Source: Agapanthus africanus (lineage: Eukaryota > Streptophyta > Magnoliopsida > Asparagales > Amaryllidaceae). Taken from it: DNA of 64,000 bases. A program made the translations under genes and the position numbers. Under the pieces are notes generated by a model, which worked only from the letters and a program-made list of their open reading frames with translations, was not told the DNA's origin and searched no databases. The stretch is taken from contig CM057344.1 of assembly GCA_030015575.1 (NCBI GenBank), positions 184,405,044 through 184,469,043 on the forward strand, read 5' to 3'. Positions 11,355 through 24,501 of the stretch are shown piece by piece (position 1 is the first letter of the stretch; every line of letters begins with the position of its first letter).

Positions 11355-13548
11355 TGTAGGGTTCCTAGGCACACACTAGAGGTCTCACAAGGCATCAACC
11401 ATGCCAAATTCAAATTTTACGGTGCCGAGAAACCCTAATACGGATCGTTGACTAGAGTTTAGGCGAAAACTAGAACTAGTAAACTGCTTTACTAAAAAGT
11501 GAACGGAAATACAACCTTTGTAGATCCGGTCCTCCACCTCCATAGCTCCGTGATGATGTCCCCTCGCTGCGATCATCGGATCCCGGGCTCTAGCGTCGGC
11601 TTCATCGAAGAAATGGGCGGGCTAGGTCGTCGACTTCGATGCCGAAGATGATCTACGTCGAGGCAACACAAGATCAAGCTCCAACTTCACCAAGCCATGA
11701 AACTTGTGAAGAAAACACCCTATACTACTTGGCAAGTGGTAGAGGATGAAGAAATAGGAAGTGGGTTCACTTTAGAATTGGATTTCTCACTCTTTTTCTC
11801 ATGTTGCCATTGTTGGTAGCAAGCTTTCTTCTTTGTTCAAGAAGAAGAAAAAGAAGAAAGAATATGATAAGTATTTGAAAAATAGGAAATAATATGATAC
11901 TTATCATATTTGCAACCATAGTTAAGTGTAGAGAATGAACCAAGGTTAGGTGAATGGTTAGGGTTAGGGAAAGAAACAAAATGGTCAACCATTTCAAAGC
12001 TTCATGAAGCTTCAAAGATAATCCAAAGTTAGCCACCATTTTATTTCTTTCTAAAATGAATAAATAAATAAATGAATAATTAAATGAAGCAAATGAAACC
12101 CTAACCATTGACCAACCATGGTTTAAACCAAACACACAAACTTTCATGTATCATCAAACATGATACAATCAAATACACAAAAGTATATCACATATACAAT
12201 GAGCACATCAAGTGAGAAAATCCTTTTTAAGTGAACAAATATTAGTTAATGCAAAGTAATATATCAAATATATAATTATACATTAAATCAACACTTGATT
12301 TAACGATCCGGTCATATCGCATATGACCGGCTAATATACGATGTATCGACTTATCGAATCAATCCTCGATTCGATAACTAGGTTATATCGCATACAACCA
12401 ATCGATACATTCATCGCGAGAATAGAATATGGTATCACATACACGCATCATTCTCAGTCCTGCACATATCTCATATGCGCTCCTATTTCATTTCGCTTGA
12501 GCCAGGAAACCTCTGTGTAGGACTCTAAAGACTCGTCAATACCCCGGCAGCAGGTGATGATCATATCAAACACCCACAAGCCGCAAGCGGTCTGCTAAAC
12601 GTAACGGCCACCCGGGTATTGAGCGATCAGAAGATCGACGAGCAAGCCCGCTCACACTCCTGTGAATCCAACCAGGAACACTTACCGTACAGTCCGGTCA
12701 GTTCGTCTGATATGTCGCATATCTCGCCTAGGGGTGGTAAACGTCAGACCCCAATAGTTCGATAAGTCGTGTCGATATGAGGTCTATAACAGTTCGAAAA
12801 ACTACAGGTAACACTTACCAGTAAATCTCAGCAACCCTGGCCAGGGATTTCCGGTTATAACCAATCGAACACAGCGCAACATCAACTCCCTATACCGGGA
12901 GAGACGAATCCCCTCCTATCGCTCATTGCCTCCATGTGATTCGGGACTGTACCCAAAAACCACCGTTTTGCACGCCCTCTTGGACGTGGTAAGGTGGAAA
13001 TCAAAGCACAGTGGGAACCACACAAGACTCTATGACGATCTCGGGTCAACAGACTACTCTGTACAAGTGTCACCAGAGAACTGCCATCTGACGTAAGGTA
13101 TGATACCATCTAGGAGTTCTCGGCGAGTCCGTCCAGTGTACCCAGTCTCCACTGAGCACCCGTATATCATCTCTGATGTCAAACACCAATGGATATGAGA
13201 TCATCCATCGCCCATCTGTATGGGTCGAGAAGGTATACGCTAGTCTACTCTGGTATATCGATGCCCTGTCTCGATACACCCACGACTAGGGACCTTGAAG
13301 GATGTACTTATGGACTACCATGTCCCCACTAGTATGATCCGCATCATAGTCCAGGTAGTCAAGTACACATCCTAAGGGTTTACCAACATGTAACAGAGAG
13401 ACAATCAGTGTACACGTTAAGATAAAGAGCAACCAGATAGCATACTATCATGTCGAGCAAGAAAGTCCTCCCTATATATGTCCAAGCATCCACTACAATA
13501 TACATCCTATGTATAGTAATGGCCTCTAGGGCAAACATATAACTAACA
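11355..13548 (-). repeat. RE-C 3' LTR
   Basis: It aligns with 19516-21717. The main difference is an extra short ATTAAATC-type repeat in the other copy near 20450. The open frame at 11767-12147 is present in both LTRs; it is hydrophobic and resembles no family I know, so I do not call a gene. Confidence 0.95.
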
Positions 13549-13564
13549 ATCTCCCACTTGCACT
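13549..13564 (-). promoter_or_regulatory. RE-C polypurine tract
   Basis: The minus strand reads GTGCAAGTGGGAGATT directly before the 3' LTR. Confidence 0.85.
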
Positions 13565-16354
13565 AGGGCCATCTGATAGCAGTGGTTGTAGTATCTCATA
13601 CTCAACCATCCCATAAAAGTCTCTCTCTGGGAAAAGGCCTTTGTGAGTGGATCCGCCGTGTTATCCTCTGAGTCTAATCTCCTAACCTTGATCTCCTTGG
13701 AGATCAACCATCTCCATGATCAGGTGATACTGCCTTAGAATATATCTGGATCACTGATGGAACAGACGTTCCTTGGCATAAGCCACAACTCCATTGTCAC
13801 ACAATGGGAGGAACTAAGTTCATCTCATGAACAAATATACATCCAGACTGCCTCTTTGGTAGCATCTTAAGTAGTGATGTATCCCGCCTTTATCGTCTAG
13901 TATGTCACGGTATCTAGCTTGGAACTCTTCCAACATACCGTCCCTTTTCTGAGGGTAAAGACATTGCCTGTGACTGACATTCAGTCGTCCTTATCACCCT
14001 GGAACCTTTCCAGTGATTCTCCTCAGGATCGATTGATACCATCTCACTACAACTAGTGAGAATCCTAACATCCATTTAGATCTATCTCATAGATCCAAAA
14101 CCCAGGATTTAGTAGGTATCACTATGATCCTATATGGAGAATCATTGTGATAAGCGGAGATTGATCGAGCGTAGCATAGGAAACTCCTTCCCTATCAAGA
14201 GTATGTCATCCACGTACTCTACGAGGATCGTCGCCATACTCTCTACTACCTTTTTGTTTATACAAGGTTCATCTACCATTTTGATAATGTCAAACTCTTT
14301 GACTAATACATCAAAACAGATGTTCCAACTCCGCGATGCCTGCTTTATCACATAAAACATCTTGCACACATTTCTGCTGCTCCCATTGTCTATGAAGCCC
14401 TCTGACTGTGTACTTACAGACTCTCTTTTCTGAAACATCATTTTAGAAAAGCAGTCATGACACCCAACCACCAGATATCGTAGTCATGGTACGTAGCCAT
14501 GGCAAGTAGGATCTGGATGGACTTAAGCATAGCTACTTAGAAAAGGTTTCAACAAAATCCATACCTGGTCAATGATGCAAACCTTTAACAAGTCTAGCTT
14601 TGAAAGTCTCAACCTTTCCAAGTATACCAAGTAATCTTCTCAAGATATACTTGCTCCTGATGGGGATTTAACCCTTCAGATATAGCAACCAAAGTCCATA
14701 CTTTGTTGGTGTATAAGGATTCCATCTCAGATCGCTAAGCATCCAGCCATTCTTAAAGAGTCCCACTCCTGATGGCCAGCTCGAAACTAGTTGGGTCATC
14801 ATCTCATGATGCAATCCTCGCTCCCACTGTCATAGAGAAACAGAAGTATCTCTCAGGTGGGTGAGGAACCCTACTAAATCGGCGGAGAGGCTGAGGTTCG
14901 TTAGTAACTATTGAATCATTTGGTTCTTTCAAATCATCAGCTGCAGTTTGTATAGCTGGAACATTTTCAGTTCTACATAACAGACCTTGGCTCGAGCTTG
15001 TCCGGATTTTGCTTTTAGACATAGCCCGGACAACCCCAAATCTTAACCAACTTAAGATATGGGCTCTTCCCTTTCCATGTCACATATGAAGTGGTAAGCA
15101 ACAGATTTGATTTGAACCCTATTCAATAGGTATGCAACTTCATAAGTGCATAACTCCCAAAAGGAAATAGGTAACTCAGTAGTACTCATCATAAAGCACA
15201 CCATATCATATAGGGTGTTATTGCTTCGCCCCGATATACCATCGTGCTATGGTGTATACGGAGGAGTAATGCTGAGAGAGAATCTCATTCTCCTTTTGAA
15301 TAGTCCAGGAATTCTATGCACAAGTATTCTCCTCCTTGATCTCATCAAAGGACATAATACTTATACCCGTATTGGTTCTATACTTCTAACTTATATTCTG
15401 TGAATATCTCAAAAGGTTCGGACTTGTGTTTCAGCAGGAACATATGACTGAATCTTGAGACATCATCAGAGAATGTAATGAAGTACAAAGAACCGGTCCT
15501 GGCATGTGTAGACAGGGGACCTTTATACATCAACATGTATCATCCCAAGAGTTCACCAACTCTTTCTCTGTTTCCAATAAACAGAGCTGGTGTCATTATA
15601 TCTTTGTGACATGACTGGCAAGTTTCACAAGATGTAAATTCAAACTGATTTAAATATGCATCTACATGTAACTTCAGCTAGTCGGGTCGCATTGATATGA
15701 CCTAGTCTACAATGCCTCAAGAAGGATTCGTTCATTTCTGAACTCTTTCTCTTGTGTGTGTTCTGTATACTAAAAACTGTAGTTTGATTTAGAACATCAA
15801 TGCTTTTAAATAACGTGCCTGAACCGATCAACTTTTGATATAGGAAATGTTCAAAACATTATCCAACAATACAAAATTTTATCGTTTCTTTACTAATAAA
15901 GAGACAGATATGATTTTGTATATCAGGTTCGGTATCTAATAGCATTTGTTCAGAATCAATGTACTCAGGTAATACAGGGTGACAGTGACCAACAGACCTG
16001 GCTGCAACACTTGCACCGTTTTCTGCCTCATGAAACTTATCACCCGTTCTTAGTTCTCTACCTTTCTGTAGCCCTATGTAACTGATTACATATCTGGGAT
16101 CCTGATCCGGTATCAAATACCCAGGACGTATAGGATGCAGAGAAACAGTTCTTTGTAATGAACACACCCGAAGGAGATGCATCAGCATGCACTTTCTTCG
16201 TTTGGGCGGCACGGGAAATCTGGTATTCCCCAATTTCCTGCTCTGTCTTATAACAATTATAAGTTGGAGCGGGACCAACGTTCCCCAGCTCAGTATAACA
16301 AGCGGGTTCGGTCAATACTTCCGTATTATTATCTTGATTAAGGCGTGATATGGT
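13565..16354 (-). pseudogene. RE-C decayed pol (protease, integrase, reverse transcriptase, RNase H)
   Basis: Read from right to left this is Copia pol in normal order. The protease active site is DTGS at 16103-16114 within WVFDTGSGSQICN. A GAG-pre-integrase segment with LRHCRLGHIN is at 15640-15831. Integrase remnants follow at about 15100-15600. The linker rich in EPQPLRRFSRVPHPPERYF (14804-15022) leads into reverse transcriptase, whose catalytic YVDDILLIG is intact at 14142-14471. RNase H remnants include the complement of ADPLT near 13640-13660. Frames are broken by stops between all domains. The expected start (16349-16351) reads ATA. Only about 50 codons separate it from the protease, where gag and its zinc knuckle would normally be. 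Confidence 0.85.
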
Positions 16355-16564
16355 CGCTACCTGGAGAGAGAGAGAGAAGAAAACACTCAGTGTGCGCTCT
16401 TGCAAGAATAGATTGGTTATTATTTAATCTAATCAGGATGGCTCCCACTGTTTTTTATCAAATCTTCCTTCAAACCCTAAAAGGAAAGACTAGCCGGGAT
16501 TAATTACACGCTACAAGTTCTCCAATCTTTCAGCTAGGCCAGTGTCGGTACTTTGAGGGAGGTC

Positions 16565-16581
16565 CCCCGTGCTTTCGCACG
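16565..16581 (-). ncRNA. RE-C GAAA-tetraloop hairpin
   Basis: The minus strand reads CGTGC-GAAA-GCACG, a short stem closed by a GNRA-type loop. The equivalent in RE-D (33923-33940) has a perfect 7-bp stem. RE-A has a weaker version at 26140-26155. Confidence 0.55.
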
Positions 16582-16797
16582 AACCTAATTAATGTAAACC
16601 TCGTTTTCCCAGAGGCGTAACCCCGTTGATACCTTTCTAGACACCTACTTGATCGGCTAATTGTAATGTGTAAAACTCTTCCAGGAGTAACTCTTACTCG
16701 CAGTGGGTATCGGGATCCAACAATCTCATAGAAGGTATGCAATCTCATTGCAAATTTCAACACTTGAAATTCCCGATAATATTTTGCCCCTAGTGTT

Positions 16798-17000
16798 CTA
16801 TGACCTTGACGAATACCAAACAACCCATAGTCCACTAGTCAAGTTCAACCCGTACATTTCTTGATTGAATTAAACCCACCCGCACGACCCTTGACGAATG
16901 CCAAACAACGCCGTATGAATACCGTAATCCAATCTGCATCATATGCATAACCAGATAAATACTAGTTAGCTACCTAACACTACGCCTTGACGAATGCCAA
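16798..17000 (-). ncRNA. RE-C triple-hairpin array, loop ATTC
   Basis: On the minus strand TTGGCATTCGTCAAGG occurs at 16985-17000 and 16889-16904. TTGGTATTCGTCAAGG, with one change, is at 16804-16819. Spacing is 96 and 85 bp. The copy at 16804 is enclosed by the stem CTATG (16798-16802) with CATAG (16826-16830). The layout is that of RE-A, B and D with a different loop. Confidence 0.6.
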
Positions 17001-17139
17001 ACTACCGCAGCACGAATACTAACTAGTACTTATCTGAAATGACGGAGGGCTACGACAGGTTTTTCTGAAAACCTATTGCGTAATGAACTTGATATCGTTG
17101 TAGAATCAAATGATTTTGAAATGGAGTGTTTTTGAGGCT

Positions 17140-17400
17140 TTTCTAGTTTTGCTAAAGGGGTCACTCCCGGTGAAGGGATCGTCGGCCCTTTTCTCGTCGA
17201 ATGAGGTGCGGGATATATCACATATATCACTGTGCAAAGCAGAAACTATAGAAGCAATCAAAAGACAAACCGAGTGTGTAGCATCTGCCAGTTATTGCTA
17301 AAGGGGTCACTCCCGGTGAAGGGATCTCGGCCCTTTCCTCATCGAATAAGGTGCAGGATATATCATATATACCGCTGTGCAAAGCAAGAACTGTAGCTAC
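17140..17400 (-). repeat. RE-C duplicated leader unit
   Basis: The cores at 17160-17184 and 17306-17330 have the minus-strand core GATCCCTTCACCGGGAGTGA; the first carries one extra base (GACGATCCC). Each is next to its own small hairpin (CTCAT/ACGAG and CCTTAT/ATGAGG). Confidence 0.65.
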
Positions 17401-19267
17401 CTGTTTTATTTTTGAAATTCGATTCTACAACATCTTTAGGTTTCTTTTATTTCATTAATCATATTAATGAAGTCCCATCATTAAGTACCTAATCATCACA
17501 GATAAATACGACGTACACTTAGGCCATCCGCATTCGCCTCGATGTCCCCTCATGCACCGTTAGGTTAGGTAACTAACGACAGAGCGGGGCAGGGCTAGCG
17601 CGGGCGTAAAACATAAGTAACGCCTATATAATATATCATATATACTATATACAGCATTTATCACAGAACATATCACATGATCACATCACAGATATCGCAG
17701 CAGAAGAATCGTATGAAACATTGAATATACTAGGACGTCCGTGTTTTCAATACGAGCCAGTACAAAACACGGATTCCACGGTCGCGATGAATAGCCAAAC
17801 CCACACCCCTAGACCCCTACGAGAGCGGCAAGCAACCCTACCAATTCTAGAGTTAGGAGACCCGGACTCGACTCCTCGAGTTGGTCTCCCACTGGACTCC
17901 AGAACCCGGTTACTTGTGCCCTCCTCCTTGGGTCTATCCTAGTGCGGAAAAGTAAATAATATACAAAAGGTGACAACAACCGCAACCTGGAAGTGCCCCA
18001 ATAAAAGAATATTACACACAAGTTTTTACATGAATGAAAATGAAAAACACTCATCTCACATAAAAACCCCCCGGCTATTCAAACACGACGATCCAATATA
18101 ACATATCCAACAACACATAACATCACATGTCATCAACATAAGTAAACATGCGTATCCCAATTGTCGTTGACATATAGCAACAAAACCGGCGATATCACAT
18201 ATTACACTTACGGTCACAGAAAAGAAAATGTAAAACTACAACAGTTGGAATCCGCAACCTGCATAGACATCGCATGCCTAATCAAATGAATTCCTTAGAC
18301 ATCGCATGCCTAACAATTATAAACCCCGCATTTTAGTCTCATTATCGAAAACACTTTTCAATATTAAAGTCGGGCAATTCAACAAGATTCCCGATATCCT
18401 GATCGAATGCTCGTCGCAAACTTTAGTAGGCGGCCGCACCCCCGACGCCGTCGACGAAGTGCACCAAGGCGGAACACCGCTGCCGCGAGCACCCGAACGG
18501 ATGCTATCGGCGACGGGGTTCTCCTACAGTCACTTGGTCGGGGCTTTGGGGTGTGGATGTCTATTAAGTTTACCCGGCGAGTATCCGCGTACGCTACGTG
18601 ATTGCTACGGACTTTTGATCACATCAAAATTCCGTGGCAACCAATCAAGTGAGACTAAACTGCTATGTTTATAACATTCATTCAGTTATCTCATAACTAC
18701 TTATGAATTCCAATTATTGTATCCCATTCCAGATAAATAGAAAATGTTAAACTTTCCGATCGAACATTCAAACACCCAAGTTTTCCCGAAACAAATCAAC
18801 ACATGAAATAGGTTTAAAAAACATCCAGTTCATGCCTCAGTACCAACGGTCCAGCCGTAGAAGGGTCAAGCCAACGCCTCACATGTGGCACGTCGTACTG
18901 CCCCAAACCCGAAGGTTCAAAGGGCAGTTCAAGACGGTCACATAATCGAGTTAAGGTTTGTTGTCTTCTAGAGGGACCATCGCGTTACTTGCACTACTTA
19001 GAACGTCGTTAAACTACGGAAAATCCAACAATTGGAAATTTCCCGGCAAGGGAAAAAGTGGGTATTTATATCCGGTCGAACTTTTTAACATATTCTAAAA
19101 TTACCCGGAAAAACACATAGACAAAATTAGACAATCCGATCGAATCTACGAACTCCCAATACAACCCAAAATACTCAACTCTTGAGTAAACTTTAAAAAT
19201 TCCCAGAAAACTCAGCAATGAATGAAAGAAGTTACTGTGCAAAAACGACTGGCTGAAGACACTAAGT

Positions 19268-19315
19268 GGCCGCGTAACCGCCGCATTAGCCATGCTAATG
19301 CCGCGGTTCCGCCGC
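19268..19315 (-). ncRNA. RE-C leader GC-rich hairpin
   Basis: GCATTAGC and GCTAATGC form a perfect 8-bp inner stem around CAT. The outer arms GCGTAACCGC and GCGGTTCCGC extend it with few mismatches. It lies about 190-235 nt downstream of the primer site. Confidence 0.65.
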
Positions 19316-19502
19316 TCTTTGATCGAATCTCTTGGTCAATTTTGCACCGTAATTCTTAGAATTTCCTGCTGAATTTTTTAAGAATTTTTAATATGGAAAA
19401 AACCCAGTTTTGTAAAAATGTACAGAGAGGGGTCATTTTTAGGGTTTCGGGGTTCGATCGGAATTCTAACATCGTCTACGCATCGCCTAAGGCTCTAGAT
19501 AG

Positions 19503-19514
19503 GCTCTGATACCA
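19503..19514 (-). promoter_or_regulatory. RE-C primer-binding site (tRNA-iMet)
   Basis: The complement reads TGGTATCAGAGC, one base from the 5' LTR at 19516. Confidence 0.9.
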
Positions 19515-19515
19515 C

Positions 19516-21717
19516 TGTAGGGTTCCTAGGCACACACTAGAGGTCTCACAAGGCATCAACCATGCCAAATTCAAATTTTACGGTGCCGAGAAACCCTAAT
19601 ACGGATCGTTGACTAGAGTTTAGGCGAAAACTAGAACTAGTAAACTGCTTTACTAAAAGGTGAATGGAAATACAACCTTTGTAGATCCAGTCCTCCACCT
19701 CCATAGCTCCGTGATGATGTCCCCTCGCTGCGATCTTCGGATCCCGGGCTCTAGCGTCGGCTTCATCGGAGAAATGGACGGGCTAGGTCGTCGACTTCGA
19801 TGCCGAAAATGATCTACGTCGAGGCAACACAAGATCAAGCTCCAACTTCACCAAGCCATGAAACTTGTGAAGAAAACACCCTATACTACTTGGCAGTGGT
19901 AGAGGATGAAGAAATAGGAAGTGGGTTCACTTTAGAATTGGATTTCTCACTCTTTTTCTCATGTTGCCATTGTTGGTAGCAAGCTTTCTTCTTTGTTCAA
20001 GAAGAAGAAGAAGAAGAAAGAATATGATAAGTATTTGAAAAATAGGAAATAATATGATACTTATCATATTTGCAACCATAGTTAAGTGTAGAGAACGAAC
20101 CAAGGTTAGGTGAATGGTTAGGGTTAGGGAAAGAAACAAAATGGTCAACCATTTCAAAGCTTCATGAAGCTTCAAAGATAATCCAAAGTTAGCCACCATT
20201 TTATTTCTTTCTAAAATGAATAAATAAATAAATGAATAATTAAATGAAGCAAATGAAACCCTAACCATTGACCAACCATGGTTTAAACCAAACACAAAAA
20301 CTTTCATGTATCATCAAACATGATACAATCAAATACACAAAAGTATATCACATATACAATGTGCACATCAAGTGAGAAAATCCTTTTTAAGTGAAAAAAT
20401 ATTAGTTAATGCAAAGTAATATATCAAATATATAATTATACATTAAATCATTAAATCAACACTTGATTTAACGATCCGGTCATATCGCATATGACCGGCT
20501 AATATACGATGTATCGACTTATCGAATCAATCCTCGATTCGATAACTAGGTTATATCGCATACAACCAATCGATACATTCATCGCGAGAATAGAATATGG
20601 TATCACATACACGCATCATTCTCGGTCCTCCACATATCTCATATGCGCTCCTATTTCATTTCGCTTGAGCCAGGAAACCTCTGTGTAGGACTCTAAAGAC
20701 TCGTCAATACGCCGGCATCAGGTGATGATCATATCAAACACCCATAAGCCGCAAGCGGTCTGCTAAACGTAAGGGCCACCCGGGTATTGAGCGATCAGAA
20801 GATCGACGAGCAAGCCCGCTCACACTCCTATGAATCCAACCAGGAACACTTACCGTACAGTCCGGTCAGTTCGTCTGATATGTCGCATATCTCGCCTAGG
20901 GGTGGTAAACGTCAGACCCCAATAGCTCGATAAGTCGTGTCGATATGAGGTCTATAACAGTTCGAGAAACTACAGGTAACACTTACCAGTAAATCTCAGC
21001 AACCCTGGCCAGGGATTTCCGGTTATAACCAATCGAACACAGAGCAACATCAACTCCCTATACCGGGAGAGACGAATCCCCTCCTATCGCTCATTGCCTC
21101 CATGTGATTCGGGACTGTACCCAAAAACCACCGTTTTTCACGCCCTCTTGGACGTGGTAAGGTGGAAATCAAAGCACAGTGGGAACCACACAAGACTCTA
21201 TGACGATCTCGGGTCAACAGACTACTCTGTACCAGTGTCACCAGAGAACTGCCATCTGACGTAAGGTATGATACCATCTAGGAGTTCTCGGCGAGTCCGT
21301 CCAGTGTACCCAGTCTCCACTGAGCATCCGTATATCATCTCTGATGTCAAACACCAATGGATATGGGATCATCCATCGCCCATCTGTATGGGTCGAGAAG
21401 GTATACGCTAGTCTACTCTGGTATATCGATGCCCTGTCTCGATACACCCACGATTAGGGACCTTAAAGGATGTACTTATGGACTACCATGTCCCCACTAG
21501 TATAATCCGCATCATAGTCCAGGTAGTCAAGTACACATCCTAAGGGCTTTACCAACATGTAACAGAGAGACAATCAGTGTACACGTTAAGGTAAAGAGCA
21601 ACCAGATAGCATACTATCATGTCGAGCAAGAAAGTCCTCCCTATATATGTCCAAGCATCCACTACAATATACATCCTATGTATAGTAATGGCCTCTAGGG
21701 CATACATATAACTAACA
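19516..21717 (-). repeat. RE-C 5' LTR
   Basis: This is the right LTR, 2202 bp, paired with 11355-13548. It is followed by TSD AGGTT at 21718-21722. Confidence 0.95.
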
Positions 21718-21722
21718 AGGTT

Positions 21723-22462
21723 AAGTTAGGGTTTTATTTATCACTTAAGTTATCACAAAAGAGTAAAGACTTATTTAATGTTTCAAGCTTGGATGAAGCT
21801 TGTAGAACATTGACCAAGTCCACTCTTTTGTCATTCCTTAAAATATTTGTTAACCCAACCTTAACCCTTGATCTTGGTTTATTCTCTACATGAGTTAGGC
21901 ATGACACTAACTCTCCCATGGTTCCAATTCTAACCTCACTTTCATTCTCTATTGATAATGCTTCATCTTCTTCATGAGCTCAAAAAGGAAAAGTGTTTTC
22001 TAGGGTTTGAGTTTGTGATGAAAACTTATGAGAATATGAAATCTAAAGTGAACAAAATTCCTATTTCATCATCCTCTACTACTTGCCATTTAGTATAGGG
22101 TGTTTGCTTCACTAATTCCACAATTAGTGAAGAGATAGCTTGGGTTAGTGTCTCCTCGACATGGATCATCTTCGGCCTCGAAGACTTCGAACCAATCTTG
22201 TTCTATTCTTCTTGTGGAGCCTCTCTAGAGCTCGGAGTTTATGATCGCAGCGAAGGGACGACTACACGGAGCTAATGAAGTGAAGGACCGGTCTACAAAG
22301 GTTGTATTCCTTGTTCTCGTTTAATTGCAAAGTGTTTGCATTTACATTCCATCGGATTTCTAGTATACGATTCTAAGTTTGGGTTAGGTAGAACGGAAAT
22401 TTTTTGAATTTGGCATGGACGATGCCTCCCGAAACCTCGTTGCTGTGCTAGATAACCCTTCA
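21723..22462 (+). repeat. RE-A 5' LTR, third segment and LTR end
   Basis: This continues the LTR broken at 11354 and matches 40381-41107. It ends CCCTTCA, one base before the primer site. It contains the ACGGAGCTAATGAAGTGAAG and CTACAAAGGTTGTATTCC blocks shared with the other plus-strand LTRs. Confidence 0.9.
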
Positions 22463-22463
22463 G

Positions 22464-22475
22464 TGGTATCAGAGC
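22464..22475 (+). promoter_or_regulatory. RE-A primer-binding site (tRNA-iMet)
   Basis: TGGTATCAGAGC follows the 5' LTR after a single G. It fixes the plus-strand orientation and the LTR end at 22462. Confidence 0.9.
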
Positions 22476-22995
22476 CATGCTAGAAATTTAGACGGATTTT
22501 GTTAAGATTACCAAACCGAAATACTCCGAAACTTGAAACGCCAAAATGTAGTTTCTGTCGAATTTAAAAGGTTGTCAAATTTTTTTTTAAACAAGTACAG
22601 AGTGTTATATGGGATATATCATGAACAGCATGAAAAATTCAGAGGGTTTGCTCGGATTTTTGTCGAGATCATGCATGTTTGGGCTGGCCACTTTGGTCCA
22701 ATATTGCCTGAATTTTTTTTCTGTGTTCCAGTGACTTGGTTTTAGTGTTTCAGGTGTTGTTTGTTTTTGCTAATTTTGCATGTGATGTAATCTTACACTG
22801 TAAGAAATTCGGAGTGTTTCGTTTTCGTAGTTTTAACATAGTTTCGGGTTATTCACATATTGTCTAGGCGAAATTTAAAAGTTCGATCGAATGTCAAAAA
22901 CCCATTTTTCCAAGTTTAACGTATTCGGAAAAACATGCAAGTGATTCTATGAACCCTCTAGAAGAATGAAACCCTAACTCGACTTTTTTGGATCG

Positions 22996-23034
22996 TGAAA
23001 CCGCGGTCATACCCTAGGGTTTGCTGCAGTTCCG
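22996..23034 (+). ncRNA. RE-A leader GC-rich hairpin, decayed
   Basis: GAAACCGCGGTCA is followed by TGCTGCAGTTCCG, a degraded version of the perfect hairpins in RE-B and RE-D. It lies about 530 nt after the primer site, further than in the others. Confidence 0.45.
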
Positions 23035-24084
23035 TAGCAACATGAGTGAGGCTTGGGTTTGCCCTTCTACGGCTGTTGCATAGGTACTGTGGCATATTCT
23101 GGGTATTATTAAAACTGTGCTCAAGTGTTGAGTCATCGGGAAATTGTGGGACTTTTATGAATCGATCGAAAAGTTTAACGTTCGTCCGGGTATCATATGA
23201 TGGGATACAATATTTGGAATCCACAAAAGTAGTTATGAGATAACTAATTTGAATGTTATAAATATAGCAATTTAGTCTCATTTGATCGGTTGCCACAGAA
23301 TTTTGATGTGATCAAAAGTCCGTCGCAATCACGTAGCATATGTGGATACTCTTCGGGTAACGTTATTAGATAGCCACGTCCCATATCCCCGACCAAGTGA
23401 CTGTAGGAGAACCCCGTCGCCAAAAGCATCCGTTTGGGTGCTCACGGCAGCGGTGTTCCGCCTTAGTGCACTTCGTCGACGGTATTGGGGGGTGCGGCCG
23501 TCTACTAAAGTTTCCGACGAGTATTCAATCAGGATGTCGGGAATCTTGTTGAATTGCCCGACTAGATATTAAAAGCTGTTTTGAATATCGAGACTAAAAT
23601 GCGCGGTTTATAATTGTTAGGCATGCGATGTCTAAGGAACTCATTTGGTTAGGAATGAAATCCAAAGTATGAGATACGTTGGATTTATGATGTCTAAGGT
23701 GGTTGCGGATTCCAACTGTTGTAGTTTTTCACTTTCTTTTCTGCGACCGTAATTCTAATATGTGGTGTATCGCCGGTTTCATTGCTATATGTCAACGACA
23801 ATTGGGATACACATATTTACTTACGTTGATGACATGTGATGTTATGTGTTGCTGTGATATATTATATTGGATTGTCGTGTTTTGAATAGCCGTAGGTTTT
23901 ATGTGAGATGAGAGTTTTTCATTTTCATTCATGTAAAATTCATTGTATGTAATATTCTTTTATTGGGGCACTTCCGGATTGAGGATGATTGTCACGCCCC
24001 ACCCCCAATACAGAGAGTATTGTCCGCTCTGGCCGAAACCGCACGGTTTTGTCCTTTGGAGCGAACCGGACCCGACCAGGGGCC

Positions 24085-24148
24085 ACTTCCCAGGAGGTCA
24101 CCCATCCCAGGACTTCCCTGGCCCGAGCACGCTTAACTACGGAGTTCT
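24085..24148 (-). promoter_or_regulatory. 5S-rRNA-like segment in left Cassandra LTR
   Basis: The minus strand reads AGAACTCCGTAGTTAAGCGT ... GGGATGGGTGACCTCCTGGG, matching the internal promoter part (A box to C box) of plant 5S rRNA. In Cassandra this is thought to recruit RNA polymerase III. Confidence 0.9.
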
Positions 24149-24391
24149 CAAACTCCTATAGTGCCAGTTCACTTAAAAGGCGCCTCTGAATTGAAGAGTG
24201 GTATCATTCCATTTATAGTACAGATCTGTTCTCTTTCGGAATGTACTCCGAAAATTCCTTATTGTTTTATAGTGGGTCCCCATGGTTATCTGGTATAAAT
24301 GGGTATACCAGATAATACCTGGGGTATTACATCCTCCCCCACTTAGAACAATGGTTCGTCCTCGAACCACAGACCTACTATTGAAGAACCA

Positions 24392-24403
24392 GCTCTGATA
24401 CCA
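24392..24403 (-). promoter_or_regulatory. Cassandra primer-binding site
   Basis: The complement of TGGTATCAGAGC lies three bases from the right LTR. It is the same tRNA-iMet primer that the surrounding Copia elements use. Confidence 0.9.
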
Positions 24404-24501
24404 TTCTGTCACGCCCCACCCCCAATACAGAGAGTATTGTCCGCTCTGGCCGAAACCGCACGGTTTTGTCCTTTGGAGCGAACCGGACCCGACCAGGGGC
24501 C

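Larger units (their letters stand above)
16355..19502 (-). other. RE-C non-coding 5' leader
   Basis: This 3.1-kb stretch has no recognisable gene. From right to left it holds a GC-rich hairpin (19268-19315), the conserved 17812-17935 module, a CGTTAG...CTAACG hairpin (about 17556-17578), the duplicated GATCCC...GGGAGTGA unit (17140-17400), three TTGGCATTCGTCAAGG hairpins (16804-17000), a segment closed by ATCGGGA/TCCCGAT (about 16700-16780), and a GAAA-loop hairpin (16565-16581). A polypyrimidine tract ending CAG lies next to the first codon. Confidence 0.65.
11355..21717 (-). mobile_element. RE-C: complete Angela-like Copia element, minus strand
   Basis: LTRs of about 2.2 kb (11355-13548 and 19516-21717) start TGTAGGGTTCC and end ACTAACA. 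The primer site complement is at 19503-19514 and the polypurine tract complement at 13549-13564. The 10,363-bp element is the second one inserted into the 5' LTR of RE-A, in the same orientation as RE-B. Of the four Angela-like elements it has the best preserved protease and reverse transcriptase motifs. It has no gag, and its first codon is ATA instead of ATG. Confidence 0.95.

Noticed and set aside
18306..18674. 122-codon open frame in the RE-C leader as a possible gag
   Set aside because: It runs on the plus strand, opposite to the element, has no gag-like motif, and the matching stretch of RE-A (about 23290-23630) shows no equivalent conserved protein.
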